A stretch of DNA of 64,000 bases, from positions 1 through 64,000 of the forward strand of contig NZ_VCLB01000011.1 of NCBI RefSeq assembly GCF_005924265.1, written 5' to 3'. The stretch's first letter is position 1, and every line of letters starts with the position of its first letter. Positions 43,792-52,950 of this stretch are shown piece by piece. This DNA is from Martelella lutilitoris. GTDB taxonomy: Bacteria; Pseudomonadota; Alphaproteobacteria; Rhizobiales; Rhizobiaceae. Made by a program: the position numbers and the translations under genes. Below the pieces are notes generated by a model. It worked only from the letters and a program-made list of their open reading frames with translations, had not been told where the DNA came from and did no database searches.

Positions 43792-45441
43792 TCAAGATCG
43801 CTTTCGCGCGGGCTCCTCTTCCGACGCGAAAGTTCCGTGTTTTGCCACGGTGACCGGCGCCGCGAGGCGTTCGATCATGGGCAGTAATTTCTCGAGCGTT
43901 GCGACAGGTTCGATCGCTGCCACATACCGGTCCCGGCGCAGCAACAGCCCGTGCGCGAGACAGCCCCGGAACGGCTGGTTCGAGAAGAACCGGCTCCGGT
44001 CGTGCAGTATCGGAAACGACGCGGCGACCGGGTTAATCCACTCGGGCGTCAGGCCGACAACGGCAGCGCCTGCCGCCGCGAACCGCGCATTGAGTTCGGC
44101 GCTGACAAAACGATCGGGCATCTCGTCGAAGACCAGCACCACCGGACGATCCGGCAAGCAATCGTCGAGCAGGCATTCCTCCCGGCCGGGCCGGGTCACC
44201 AGCGGCTGGGGTATCATGCGCCCGACGGCAGCCGCGCCTGCGCGTGCCGCAGACGGCTGGATCATGCCCGCGTGGAATTTCGGCTTTGGCTTGTATTTCA
44301 TCTGCGCGACGTAATCGCGCGCCGGCCCGTATAGCCCCAGGAGCCGGAAACCCGTTCGGATCGCCATTCCGCGCAAGGCTGAATCAGGCATCATCACCTT
44401 ACCCATCCTGAGCGCCAGTTCGATCATCGACCAGGCATGCGGCTTGCGTTCCGTCTGGTAGCTGTCGAGCAAGTCCTCGGGATCGGCCATGGCAAGCGCC
44501 TCGGCCAGTTTCCAGGCCAGATTATGCGCATCGCGCAGGCCGCTGTTCATGCCCTGCCCCGCGAAAGGCGGCGTCAGATGCGCGGCATCGCCGGCCAGGA
44601 ACACGCGCCCTTCGCGCCAGCGCGAGGCGATGCGGGCATGAAAGGTGTAGACCTTCTGCCGCCGGATCGGCTCATCGCCATCCGGCCCTACCTCTGCGAG
44701 AAGGCGTCGCGCGAAAGCCTCGCGCTCGGCTTCCTCGACGGTTTCACCGGGATTGAGCTTGAACTCGTAGCGGCGAATGCCGCCCGGACCGGGCAAGGTG
44801 ATCGCGGAGCGCTTCGGATCGCAAAAAACCTCGGTGTGGAAGCAGCGGTTCCTTGTGGTTTCAAGATCCACGATCAGCCAGGGCTCCTCGAACGTAGACC
44901 CCTCCATCTCGATGCCGAGGGCCTTGCGCACCATCGAGCGTCCGCCATCGGCGGCCACCATGTAGCGGGCACGCACTTGATGCGCCTTGCCGTTTTCCAG
45001 CACCTGCGCAACAACGTGATCCCCGGTCTGTTCAAAGTCCGTCAGGGCTAACCCGAAACGGGCGTCGACCATGGCATGGCGTGCGAGCGCGCGGCGGAGC
45101 GTGGCCTCGAATTCGGGCTGCTCGAATGCATTGCGCTTGTCGAAACCGTATTCCTTGACGAAGGGTTTGACTTCGGCAAAGACGCGCCCCGATGGGCCCT
45201 TGTAGAGCGATCCGTATCCCTTGGCCGTGATCGCGGAAATTTCCGAAGACAATCCGGCTGCCTGCAGCGCGCGCATTGATTCATCATCAATGGACACCGC
45301 CCGCGGCTCCCCAACCGTGGTTTCGTTGCGCTCGATGAGGATGGTGCCTATCCCCATCGAACCGAGAAGATTGGTCAGCAAAAGACCGGTCGGCCCCGCC
45401 CCGACGACAAGGATATCTGCATCCAGAGATGTGGCCCGCAT
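43792..45441 (-). CDS. FAD-dependent aromatic hydroxylase (MhpA/PheA type)
   Basis: A 549-residue class A flavin monooxygenase. The FAD-binding GxGxxG is VVGAGPTGLLLTNLLGSMGI (residues 11-30), and the second FAD motif is VFLAGDAAHLTPPFAGQGMN near 285-304, followed by SGLRDAHNLAWKL. The length and C-terminal extension match 3-(3-hydroxyphenyl)propionate hydroxylase and phenol-type hydroxylases, which add an oxygen ortho to a ring hydroxyl using NAD(P)H and O2. The ATG at 45441 is 1 nt after the FAH-family stop. Next to an extradiol-type dioxygenase it would make the catecholic substrate for ring cleavage. The precise ring compound is unknown. Confidence 0.9.
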   Translation of the reverse strand: MRATSLDADILVVGAGPTGLLLTNLLGSMGIGTILIERNETTVGEPRAVSIDDESMRALQAAGLSSEISAITAKGYGSLYKGPSGRVFAEVKPFVKEYGFDKRNAFEQPEFEATLRRALARHAMVDARFGLALTDFEQTGDHVVAQVLENGKAHQVRARYMVAADGGRSMVRKALGIEMEGSTFEEPWLIVDLETTRNRCFHTEVFCDPKRSAITLPGPGGIRRYEFKLNPGETVEEAEREAFARRLLAEVGPDGDEPIRRQKVYTFHARIASRWREGRVFLAGDAAHLTPPFAGQGMNSGLRDAHNLAWKLAEALAMADPEDLLDSYQTERKPHAWSMIELALRMGKVMMPDSALRGMAIRTGFRLLGLYGPARDYVAQMKYKPKPKFHAGMIQPSAARAGAAAVGRMIPQPLVTRPGREECLLDDCLPDRPVVLVFDEMPDRFVSAELNARFAAAGAAVVGLTPEWINPVAASFPILHDRSRFFSNQPFRGCLAHGLLLRRDRYVAAIEPVATLEKLLPMIERLAAPVTVAKHGTFASEEEPARKRS

Positions 45442-45442
45442 G

Positions 45443-46300
45443 TCAGAGCCCACTCTCGTCCATGACCGGATTGACGAGCGTGCCAAGCAGGCCGATCTCG
45501 ACCTCGACCACATCGCCGGGCTTGAGGTAAACCGGCGGATCGCGGCGATCGCCAACGCCGCCGGGCGTTCCGGTGACAATAACATCGCCCGCCGAAAGCG
45601 GCGTATAGGTCGAGATATAGGCGATCAATCGCGGGACCGGGAAGATCAGGTCGGCCAGCGTTGCATCCTGCACCACATCGCCATTGAGGCGCGTGCGGAT
45701 CGGCAGTTGCCTGTAGTCGCCAACCGCGTCGGCGCTGACCATGAAGGGCCCGAAAGCACCGGTGCCCGGAAAGGTCTTGCCGGGGCTGAACTGGTGGGTG
45801 TGGCGCTGCCAGTCGCGGATTGTGCCGTCATTGTAACAGGCAAAGCCCGCCACATGCGACAGCGCGTTCTCCTCCGCGATGTTGCGCCCGCCGCGCCCGA
45901 TGATGACGGCCATCTCTCCCTCGTAATCCAGTCGGTCGGAGACGGCCGGGCGGATCATCGGCGCGCCATGCGCGATCTGGCTGTCGGCGTAGCGGGTGAA
46001 CATCGTCGGATATTTCGCGTCGGGACGCTTGGTCTCGGCGCGGTGAGTCTCGTAGTTGAGCCCCACGCAGAGTATCTTGCCCGCATCCGGGATCACCGGC
46101 AGCAAGGTGACATCGCCGGGCGTCAGTTCCGGCGCGCGCGCCTTAGCATAATCGGCGGCCTCGGTGAGCAGATCGGCGGCGATCAAAGCCTTGAGGCTGT
46201 CGATCTCCGGGCGGATCCGCCCGGTCAGATCAACGATTCCGCCATCGACCAGAGCGCCCATGCCGGTCTTGCCAAGGCGGATGAAGCTGATGAATTTCAT
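45443..46300 (-). CDS. fumarylacetoacetate hydrolase (FAH)-family enzyme
   Basis: A 285-residue FAH-family hydrolase or hydratase/decarboxylase. The metal-binding core is visible as KILCVGLNYETHRAET (75-90), DYEGEMAVIIGRGGRNI (about 124-140) and CYNDGTIRDWQR (155-166); LSAGDVIVTGTPGGVG near the end is the family C-terminal signature. In meta-cleavage pathways such enzymes act on 2-hydroxymuconate-type products or as isomerase/decarboxylases. The ATG has AGGAGG upstream. It is 13 nt downstream of the VOC dioxygenase gene, which supports action on the ring-cleavage product. Confidence 0.9.
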   Translation of the reverse strand: MKFISFIRLGKTGMGALVDGGIVDLTGRIRPEIDSLKALIAADLLTEAADYAKARAPELTPGDVTLLPVIPDAGKILCVGLNYETHRAETKRPDAKYPTMFTRYADSQIAHGAPMIRPAVSDRLDYEGEMAVIIGRGGRNIAEENALSHVAGFACYNDGTIRDWQRHTHQFSPGKTFPGTGAFGPFMVSADAVGDYRQLPIRTRLNGDVVQDATLADLIFPVPRLIAYISTYTPLSAGDVIVTGTPGGVGDRRDPPVYLKPGDVVEVEIGLLGTLVNPVMDESGL

Positions 46301-46313
46301 GGGTGTCCTCCTG

Positions 46314-47165
46314 TCACGAGCGCAGAATGGCGCGTCCCCATTTGTTGAGCGTGCGTGGATCCTGCGGCCAGTCGATGACCGCGCGATCGTAGATCGTCTC
46401 CAGTTCGCCGGAGATTTCGATCCAGTTGCCGTCCGGGTCTGTGTAGAACACGAACAAATTGTTGCCCGGCCCGTGACGTCCCGGCCCCCAGGTCAGAAGA
46501 ACGTTGTTGGCGGCGAACCGGTCGCAGAACTTCTTGATGTTTTCAAAGCTGCCCGCTTCGTAGGAATGGTGATCGACGCCGGTGCGATCGGACAGGAAAC
46601 AGGCGATGGTGTGGTGCTCGTGATTGGTCGTGGTGAACACCGTCGCTGGCTGACCGCTCTCGTGCAGCACCCGATCCGAGAGGAAGAAGCCAAGCTTGTC
46701 GACATAGAATTCCTTGAAGCCGGCAAGGTCCTGCGTGGCAAAGGTCAGGTGCTGGGTGGGGCCGTGAAGCCCTTCGCGCTCGGGCAGATAGGCGGTGGTG
46801 CGCTGCCTGGCGACTCCGAAGCAGATCAGGTGCCCGTCATTGTCGCGAACGGCAAAAGCGCCATCCTCGAAATAGGGCGAGACGCTTTCAAGGATCTCGA
46901 CGCCATTGGAAACCGCCTGCGCGCGCTGTGCTGCAAGCACATCCGCATTCCGGTAGGCCAGCCCGGCATAAGCCAGTTTTCTGTCCTCGCCCTTCACCGC
47001 CACAAACCGGCGCATCGGGCCCAGGCACCGATATTCGGTATCGGAAACCCTTTCGACCTCCATGTCCATATTGGCGGCGTAGAAATTGGCGAGCCGCTCC
47101 GGATCGGAACTCTCGAAGGCGACGTGATGCAGATATGCCCCCGCCTGAACAGCATTGTGCGACAT
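46314..47165 (-). CDS. VOC-superfamily extradiol-type dioxygenase
   Basis: A 283-residue protein with two vicinal-oxygen-chelate modules (about 10-120 and 135-255). Likely ligands for the Fe(II) are in the second module: H139 (GPTQHLTFA), the VDHHSYEA pair near 197-198, and E252 (DPDGNWIEIS), matching the His-His-Glu set of catechol 2,3-dioxygenases. Hence it likely cleaves a catecholic ring with O2. It is the first gene of the minus operon, divergent from the IclR regulator, with GGGAGGAC before its ATG. Glyoxalase-like roles are possible, but the hydroxylase and FAH neighbours favour ring cleavage. Confidence 0.87.
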   Translation of the reverse strand: MSHNAVQAGAYLHHVAFESSDPERLANFYAANMDMEVERVSDTEYRCLGPMRRFVAVKGEDRKLAYAGLAYRNADVLAAQRAQAVSNGVEILESVSPYFEDGAFAVRDNDGHLICFGVARQRTTAYLPEREGLHGPTQHLTFATQDLAGFKEFYVDKLGFFLSDRVLHESGQPATVFTTTNHEHHTIACFLSDRTGVDHHSYEAGSFENIKKFCDRFAANNVLLTWGPGRHGPGNNLFVFYTDPDGNWIEISGELETIYDRAVIDWPQDPRTLNKWGRAILRS

Positions 47166-47189
47166 TATGTCCTCCCACTAAGATTTTCG

Positions 47190-47201
47190 AGATAATTATC
47201 T
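47190..47201. promoter_or_regulatory. candidate IclR operator AGATAATTATCT
   Basis: A perfect 12-bp palindrome 25 bp upstream of the dioxygenase start. A second, half-conserved copy (AATAATTATCT) is at 47232-47242 and a third (GATAATTAT) at 48262-48270, before the branched-chain-type transporter operon. Confidence 0.6.
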
Positions 47202-47231
47202 ATATATGGCAAATTAACAAGTGTTAAATTT

Positions 47232-47242
47232 AATAATTATCT
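47232..47242. promoter_or_regulatory. second IclR-type site AATAATTATCT
   Basis: Shares ATAATTATCT with 47192-47201; the start-to-start spacing is 41 bp, about four helix turns, placing both on one face of the DNA. Confidence 0.5.
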
Positions 47243-47441
47243 CTTTTAGGTAATTTTCATATCCCATGAATCCCAGATGACCATCATGCATCAAGTTTGC
47301 CCGGCGCAAAAAATGCCTTCCAGAAACAGACTGAGGAAAGGCCTATGAAATCCTGTTATCCGGAACCAAACCGCTGTTGATTTTCGGTTTTTACCGATAA
47401 AAGATAAAAATGATGTCCAGAAGAAAGCATGAGAGAGAGCC

Positions 47442-48209
47442 ATGACGACGACGGGAATTACGCGCTACACACGGATCCTTGCGTTGTTTGATGAGACGCA
47501 TCCGACTTGGACCGTCGCCGAGATTTCGGCAGCTCTCGACACCTCTGCCAGCACGCTCTACCGGCTGATCCGGGAAATGGTCGCCGCAGATCTGCTGGAG
47601 AGCACCGTGGAATCGCGCTACCGGCTCGGGCCGCTCTTCGTGGAATATTATCGCCGCCTGAAACTGACCGATCCCCTGGTCCTGTCCGGCTCGAAATTTC
47701 TTCGCCCGCTGCTGAGCCAGATACCCTGCCCCTGCACAACCATTCTTGCCCGGCTTTACGGCAGAACGGTCATGTGCGTCGCCGAAGAGCGCTCAAGCGT
47801 TGCCACCTTCGTCACAAGCTATGAACTCGGCCGCCCCATGCCCCTGTTGCGCGGCGCCACATCGAAAGCCGTGCTCTCAACGCTGCCAAAACGGCAGATC
47901 ATGTCGCTCATAGCGCAAGGCGCCAGCGGTGCGAAAGAAGACGCCGAGGCACTTTACACCGAGTTCACAAGCATCCGGAAAATCGGGATCAGCGAAACCC
48001 ATGGGGAGATCGATACCGGCCTTGTCGGGATCGCGGCCCCGCTGCGAAGCACCGAACTCGGCATCAACGCATCGCTCTCGGCCATCATCGAGGAGCGGAC
48101 GCTCACCGAGGAAATACGACCGCAACTCTATGCTGCCCTCTCCTCGACCGCGCGGATGATCGAAGGCTTCATGGCCGAACGCGCTGCCGACGCTAAGGAG
48201 GTGAGCTAG
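47442..48209 (+). CDS. IclR-family transcriptional regulator
   Basis: A 255-residue regulator. The N-terminal winged helix-turn-helix is WTVAEISAALDTSASTLYRL (about residues 23-42), and the C-terminal effector domain has VTSYELGRPMPLLRGATSKA (about 126-145), the usual IclR small-molecule-binding loop, with SLSAIIEERTL near the end. IclR proteins commonly control aromatic acid catabolism. The gene is flanked by AT-rich intergenic regions and lies between the ring-cleavage operon (divergent) and the branched-chain-type transporter operon (same strand), and shared palindromes suggest that it controls both. The ATG follows a GAGAGAG purine run. Confidence 0.93.
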   Translation: MTTTGITRYTRILALFDETHPTWTVAEISAALDTSASTLYRLIREMVAADLLESTVESRYRLGPLFVEYYRRLKLTDPLVLSGSKFLRPLLSQIPCPCTTILARLYGRTVMCVAEERSSVATFVTSYELGRPMPLLRGATSKAVLSTLPKRQIMSLIAQGASGAKEDAEALYTEFTSIRKIGISETHGEIDTGLVGIAAPLRSTELGINASLSAIIEERTLTEEIRPQLYAALSSTARMIEGFMAERAADAKEVS

Positions 48210-48261
48210 CGCTGAATAGCAATAAAATTGAATTCATATAATGTCGATTTTACCTAATTTC

Positions 48262-48270
48262 GATAATTAT
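48262..48270. promoter_or_regulatory. third IclR-type site GATAATTAT
   Basis: GATAATTAT in the AT-rich leader of the branched-chain-type transporter operon, 100 bp upstream of its first start. It matches 47191-47199 exactly. A possible -35 box TTGACT lies at 48282-48287, without a convincing -10. Confidence 0.5.
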
Positions 48271-48369
48271 AAGATTTTAGTTTGACTATTAAATTGATTT
48301 TTGCGAATTCTATCGTAGAGACCCTTTCGTTTTATGTGATCGTGCGAGGGTCGTTTCGGGAGGATAGCA

Positions 48370-49656
48370 ATGTCATTTAAACCCACGCGGCGCGAAGCGC
48401 TGCTGCTCGGCGGCGCATACGCGATTGCCGGAACCCTCATCGGCCGTTCCATCCGTCCGGCGTTTGCCGCCGGGCGCACGCTCAAGATCGGGATCGTCTC
48501 CCCCAAGACCGGCCCCATGGCCGCCTTCGCGGAACCGACCGAGTTCGTCGTCGCGCGTATTCTGGAAGCGACCGGCGGCGTCATCGAAAACGCCGGCGTG
48601 CGCTATCCGCTTGAAATAGTCGAACGCGACACCCAGTCGAACCCCAACCGCGCGGCGGAGGTGACGCAGGACCTCATACTGTCCGAAGGCGTCGATGTGG
48701 TCCTGTGTTACGGCGGCCCGGAAAACACCAACCCCGCCTCAGACCAGTGCGAGCTGAACGGGGTGCCGTGCCTGGCCTCCGATGTGCCGATCGAGCCATG
48801 GTTCTTCGGCCGCAATGGCGATCCAAAGCAGGGCTTTGACTACACCTATTGCGCCTTTTTCGATGTCACGACCTATGCCGGCGCCATGCTCGCCTTCATG
48901 GACAAGATCGCGCCCGGCGGCACGGTCGGCGGCCTCTGGCCGAATGATGCCGACGGCGTGGTTCTGTCCCAGGCCTTTACCGATGGCTTCGGCGCCGCCG
49001 GATACACCATCGTCGACCCGGGTCGCTTCGACCTGCCGGCCTCAAGCTTCTCGACCCAGATCGCGAAATTCCGCGACAGCGGCGTGAACATCGTCCAGGG
49101 CATCATGCCGCCGCCGGACTTCACTCTGTTCTGGACCCAGTGCGCCCAGCAGGGTTTTCAGCCGAAAGCCATGATCGCGGGCAAATCCTCCGAGTATCCG
49201 GCCTCCGTCCAGCCTTTGGGCGACAAGGCCGTCGGGGTTTCAGTGCCGATCTGGTGGACACCGGAATTCCCCTATGTCTCCTCCCTTGACGGCGCCTCGG
49301 CCTTTCAGATCGCCCGCGCCTACGAGGCGGAGACCGGGCGCCAATGGACGGCAGGCGTCGGCTCACGCTACGCCATGCTCGAGGTGCTCATCGATACGCT
49401 GCGGCGCACCGATGATCTCGATGACCCGGACAGCGTCAGCGCCGCCCTGGGGGCGACCCGGCTGGAAACGATCTGCGGCACCATCGATTTTTCGACCGGT
49501 CCCGTTCCGAACTCGGCGAAACTCGGGCTGGTTTCCGTGCAGTGGGTGAAGGCGAGCGAAGACTATCCGTTCCCCTATGACATGGCGGTGGTCGAAAACA
49601 GCTTCCATCCAAGCGTGCCGGTCTCGCGTGCCCCCTTCCCGATCCCTTACGACTGA
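48370..49656 (+). CDS. branched-chain-type ABC transporter binding protein, Tat-type signal
   Basis: A 428-residue periplasmic binding protein of the LivK/amide-binding family. The Tat-type signal TRREALLLGGAYAIAG is followed by a hydrophobic stretch and cleavage after AFAA near residue 34; then RTLKIGIVSPKTGPMAAFAE, the standard start of these proteins. The GGGAGGATAGCA ribosome site precedes the ATG. This family binds amino acids, amides, urea or aromatic acids; context points to aromatic compounds. First gene of a six-gene plus operon ending with an alcohol dehydrogenase gene. Confidence 0.92.
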   Translation: MSFKPTRREALLLGGAYAIAGTLIGRSIRPAFAAGRTLKIGIVSPKTGPMAAFAEPTEFVVARILEATGGVIENAGVRYPLEIVERDTQSNPNRAAEVTQDLILSEGVDVVLCYGGPENTNPASDQCELNGVPCLASDVPIEPWFFGRNGDPKQGFDYTYCAFFDVTTYAGAMLAFMDKIAPGGTVGGLWPNDADGVVLSQAFTDGFGAAGYTIVDPGRFDLPASSFSTQIAKFRDSGVNIVQGIMPPPDFTLFWTQCAQQGFQPKAMIAGKSSEYPASVQPLGDKAVGVSVPIWWTPEFPYVSSLDGASAFQIARAYEAETGRQWTAGVGSRYAMLEVLIDTLRRTDDLDDPDSVSAALGATRLETICGTIDFSTGPVPNSAKLGLVSVQWVKASEDYPFPYDMAVVENSFHPSVPVSRAPFPIPYD

Positions 49657-49671
49657 GCCGCCGGCTTGACC

Positions 49672-50382
49672 ATGCTTGAGGTTTTACAACTCAAAAAGCA
49701 CTTCGGCGCGCTCAAGGTCATCGACGGGATCGACCTGTCGGTGGCGCGCGGGGAGGCTCTCGGTATTCTCGGCCCCAACGGGGCCGGGAAAAGCACATTG
49801 TTCAACCTGATTTCCGGCAACCTTCGCCCGACCGAGGGAAGCATACGCCTGGACGGGAAGGACATTACCAGGGCCAACCCGTGGACGCGGGTCCGCGGCG
49901 GAATCGGACGCACATTTCAGATCCCGCATCCGTTTGTCCATCTGTCCGTCTTCGAAAACGTGCTGGTCAGCGCGACCCAGGCCAAGGGCCGCGGCATCGC
50001 CGTCGCCCGGCCGGAGGTCAACCGGATACTCGATCTTTGCAAGCTATCGCATCGGGCACGAACCCCGGCGGGCGAGCTCCCATTGCTTGACCTCAAACGG
50101 CTTGAACTGGCCAAGGCGCTCGGCACTTCCCCGCAGCTTCTGCTGCTCGATGAAATCGCCGGCGGGCTGACCAACAGCGAATGCGGCGCGCTTCTGGACA
50201 TCCTGGAAACGATCAAAGCCGAAGGCGTCACCATCGTCTGGATCGAACATATCGTTCACGCCCTGATCCGGGTGGCGACACGGCTCGTCGTTCTGGCCGA
50301 GGGCAGCCTGATCACCAGTGGCACGCCTGAGCAGGTCATGGCCGATCCGAAGGTGCGCAATCTCTATCTGGGGGTAGAATAG
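49672..50382 (+). CDS. livG: branched-chain-type ABC transporter ATPase (LivG)
   Basis: A 236-residue ATPase. Walker A GPNGAGKST is at 34-42; Walker B LLLDEIAGGL near 155-164. In the signature position LPLLDLKRLELAKAL replaces the usual LSGGQ-type motif, a variation that is common in LivG/BraF. The Q-loop region RTFQIPHPFVHLSVFENVLV is typical. The ATG at 49672 follows the binding-protein gene by 15 nt without a strong ribosome site. Its stop overlaps the GTG start of the second ATPase by one base. Confidence 0.9.
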   Translation: MLEVLQLKKHFGALKVIDGIDLSVARGEALGILGPNGAGKSTLFNLISGNLRPTEGSIRLDGKDITRANPWTRVRGGIGRTFQIPHPFVHLSVFENVLVSATQAKGRGIAVARPEVNRILDLCKLSHRARTPAGELPLLDLKRLELAKALGTSPQLLLLDEIAGGLTNSECGALLDILETIKAEGVTIVWIEHIVHALIRVATRLVVLAEGSLITSGTPEQVMADPKVRNLYLGVE

Positions 50383-51083
50383 TGAGCACGCTGCTGGAAA
50401 TTCGCGGCCTCAACGTCTTTTACGGTGCGTTTCATTCGGTGCACGGTGTCGACATCATTTGCCGGGAAGGCGAGATCCTGTCGCTCATCGGCGCGAACGG
50501 GGCGGGCAAGAGTTCGACGCTGCGCGCCATCATAGGCCAGGTGCCGCGCGCGACTGGCGTGATGCGCTTTGCCGGCGAGGACATTTCCGGACGCTCGACC
50601 CCCGATCGGATTGCCTCGGGCATCGCCCTGGTGCCGGAGGGTCGGCAGCTTTTCCCCAACCTGACGATCGAGGAGAACCTCAGGATCGGCGGATATACGG
50701 GACGGCCGGGAGGGATCGGCCTGCCGCAGGTCTACGAGATTTTCCCGGTTCTGTCCGAGCGCCGCAAGCAACGCGCGCGTCAACTGTCCGGCGGTCAGCA
50801 GCAGATGGTCGCGATCGGCCGCGCGCTGATGATGAACCCCCGTCTCCTGCTCTGCGACGAAATCAGTCTCGGACTGTCGCCCCGGATCATCGCGGACATT
50901 TACGAGGTCCTGCCGCGGATTCGCGACCACGGGGTCAGCATGATCCTTGTCGAGCAGGATATCACCCGCGCGCTCGCTATGGCGGATCACTTCGTATGCA
51001 TGCTCGAAGGTCGCGTCTCGCTGGCTGGCCGCACCGGCGAAGTCCCGCGCGACCAGATTGCCGCCAGCTATTTCGGAGAATGA
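50382..51083 (+). CDS. livF: branched-chain-type ABC transporter ATPase (LivF)
   Basis: A 233-residue ATPase with Walker A GANGAGKSS near 38-46, the signature RQLSGGQQQMVAIGRALM near 134-151 and Walker B LLLCDEISLGLS. The segment ALVPEGRQLFPNLTIEENL is diagnostic of LivF. It starts at GTG 50382, overlapping the LivG stop by one base, and is followed by the permease gene after 1 nt. Together with LivG it forms the ATPase heterodimer of a branched-chain-type importer. Confidence 0.93.
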   Translation: MSTLLEIRGLNVFYGAFHSVHGVDIICREGEILSLIGANGAGKSSTLRAIIGQVPRATGVMRFAGEDISGRSTPDRIASGIALVPEGRQLFPNLTIEENLRIGGYTGRPGGIGLPQVYEIFPVLSERRKQRARQLSGGQQQMVAIGRALMMNPRLLLCDEISLGLSPRIIADIYEVLPRIRDHGVSMILVEQDITRALAMADHFVCMLEGRVSLAGRTGEVPRDQIAASYFGE

Positions 51084-51084
51084 C

Positions 51085-51948
51085 ATGACCGGCCTTCTCG
51101 ACCAGATTGTTCAGGCCAGCCTTCTCGGCGGTCTCTATGCCATCTTCGCCCTCGGCCTGGCGATTTCCGTGGGCGTGTTGAAATTCATCAACGTCGCCCA
51201 TGGCGATCTCATCGTCGCCATGTCTTTTCTGATGCTGACGCTGACAGAGAGCCTGGGCCTGCCCGCACCTATCGCGCTTGCGGCGCTGATTCCGATCGGC
51301 GCCGGCATTGGCTGGCTGCTGCAATTCGGATTGCTGCAACGCGCGGCGAGCCAGAACGAGCTGCAGATCATCCTGATCACATTCGGTCTTTCGGTCATCC
51401 TGCAGAATGGTCTGCTCACCATCTACGGCGCCGATACCCGCAAGGTAACCGCCGGCGGCATCGAACTGGCCTCGATCCATCTCTTCGGCAATATCAACAT
51501 CGGGGTTCTGCCGCTGATCATCTTCGCAACGGCCTGCCTGCTGATCTGGGCGCTGGAGCAACTCCTGTATCGCACATCGCTGGGCGTGAAGATCCGCGCC
51601 ATCGCGGACGCGCCCGAAGCCGCGCACCTTGTCGGGCTCAAGGTCGCAGGGCTCATGGCCACAGCCATGGCGCTCGTCGGCATCACCGAGGCCTTCTCGG
51701 GCGGGCTGATGTCGATCTGGACCAATTTCGACCCCTCCTCCGGCTCCAGCCGCCTGCTGATTGCCTTCGAGGTGGTCGTGCTTGCGGGGCTTGGCAGTTT
51801 CTGGGGCGTTCTGGTGGGCGGCATCATCATTGCGCTCGCGCAGACCTTTGGCGGCATGATCGACAGCGCCTACCAGATGCTCGCCGGGCACGTCGTCTTT
51901 CTCATTCTCTTTCTTGCCCGTCCCCAGGGCCTGTTTCCGAAAGCGTGA
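51085..51948 (+). CDS. livH: branched-chain-type ABC transporter permease (LivH)
   Basis: A 287-residue inner-membrane permease with eight or more hydrophobic segments. The N-terminus QASLLGGLYAIFALGLAISV and GVLKFINVAHGDLIV are classical LivH sequences; VRAIADAPEAAHLVG-like IRAIADAPEAAHLVGLKV is the coupling region. The ATG at 51085 is used because the longer frame upstream is LivF in another frame. It lies 9 nt before the LivM gene. Confidence 0.93.
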   Translation: MTGLLDQIVQASLLGGLYAIFALGLAISVGVLKFINVAHGDLIVAMSFLMLTLTESLGLPAPIALAALIPIGAGIGWLLQFGLLQRAASQNELQIILITFGLSVILQNGLLTIYGADTRKVTAGGIELASIHLFGNINIGVLPLIIFATACLLIWALEQLLYRTSLGVKIRAIADAPEAAHLVGLKVAGLMATAMALVGITEAFSGGLMSIWTNFDPSSGSSRLLIAFEVVVLAGLGSFWGVLVGGIIIALAQTFGGMIDSAYQMLAGHVVFLILFLARPQGLFPKA

Positions 51949-51957
51949 GGTGACATC

Positions 51958-52950
51958 ATGACATCCGGTTTGGTTCTTCTCGGACGGCTGGCGCTGATCA
52001 TCGGCCTGTTATGCCTCTGCATCGCGCCTTTCGCCTTCTCCCCGGCAAGGCTGGTGCTGCTAACACAGGCCTTGACCATGCTCTCTCTCGCCATGCTTTG
52101 GAATCTCGTTGCCGGTTACGGCAATGTGATGGTGATCGGCCAGCATGCCTTCGTCGGCATCGGCGCCTATGCGTTTTACGGATTTGCGATGCTTGCGGGT
52201 TGGCATATGGCGGTGGCGCTGCCCGCGGCCATGACAGTCACTCTGGTTTTCGGCATTGTTGTCTACGCCATGCTGTACCGGTTGCGCACCGCATATCTGG
52301 CGGTCGGAAGCTGGGTGGTCGCCGAGACGCTGATGCTTGTCGCCAGCCGTCTACCCGGCTTCGGCGGCGGATCGGGCGCGAGCCTGCCGGCAAGCCTGCT
52401 GCGCACCCTTGGCGCCCGGGCGCCCGAACGGCTCTCGACGATCTATATCCTGGTCCTCGTGGTGACCGTACTGACATTCGCCCTGATCTGGATGCTGATG
52501 CGCTCGCGCATCGGTCTTGGCCTTGCCGCCCTGCGCGACAGCGAGGAAGGCGCCGCCGTGGCCGGGGTCAACACCCGGCTGGTGCGGGCCGCCTGCTTCA
52601 TCCTCGCCGCCCCGATCGTCGGGCTGGTCGGCGTGCTCGTGACACTGCAAAAAGGGCGTATCTCGCCGGTCGCCTCCTTCTCGATGCTCGACTGGACCAT
52701 CTATGTCCTGTTCATCGTCGTCATCGGCGGCCTCGGCAGCCTTGAGGGACCGATCATCGGGACGCTCGTGTTCTTTCTGCTGCGCGAACTGCTGCAGGAT
52801 TACGGCACGCTCTATCTGATTACGCTCGGGGCCATGTCGATCGTGATCGTGCTCTTCGCGCCCAAGGGTCTCTGGGGTCTGGCCCGGCGCAAGCTCGGAC
52901 GCGACCTCGTTCCGCTCACCCATGATCCCAGGACAGGAGACCTCCCATGA
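51958..52950 (+). CDS. livM: branched-chain-type ABC transporter permease (LivM)
   Basis: A 330-residue inner-membrane permease with about ten hydrophobic segments. AMLWNLVAGYGNVMVIGQHA and FVGIGAYAFYG are LivM signatures, and GLGLAALRDSEEGAAVAGVN is the cytoplasmic coupling loop; GGLGSLEGPIIGTLVFFLLR is also conserved. It completes the importer with LivH, LivG, LivF and the binding protein. The stop overlaps the alcohol dehydrogenase start by 4 nt, linking transport and oxidation in one message. Confidence 0.93.
   Translation: MTSGLVLLGRLALIIGLLCLCIAPFAFSPARLVLLTQALTMLSLAMLWNLVAGYGNVMVIGQHAFVGIGAYAFYGFAMLAGWHMAVALPAAMTVTLVFGIVVYAMLYRLRTAYLAVGSWVVAETLMLVASRLPGFGGGSGASLPASLLRTLGARAPERLSTIYILVLVVTVLTFALIWMLMRSRIGLGLAALRDSEEGAAVAGVNTRLVRAACFILAAPIVGLVGVLVTLQKGRISPVASFSMLDWTIYVLFIVVIGGLGSLEGPIIGTLVFFLLRELLQDYGTLYLITLGAMSIVIVLFAPKGLWGLARRKLGRDLVPLTHDPRTGDLP

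Noticed and set aside
46698-46705. Further TGTCGACA copy
   Set aside because: Lies inside the VOC dioxygenase coding sequence, away from any promoter; treated as chance. The copy at 50447-50454 inside livF is rejected for the same reason.
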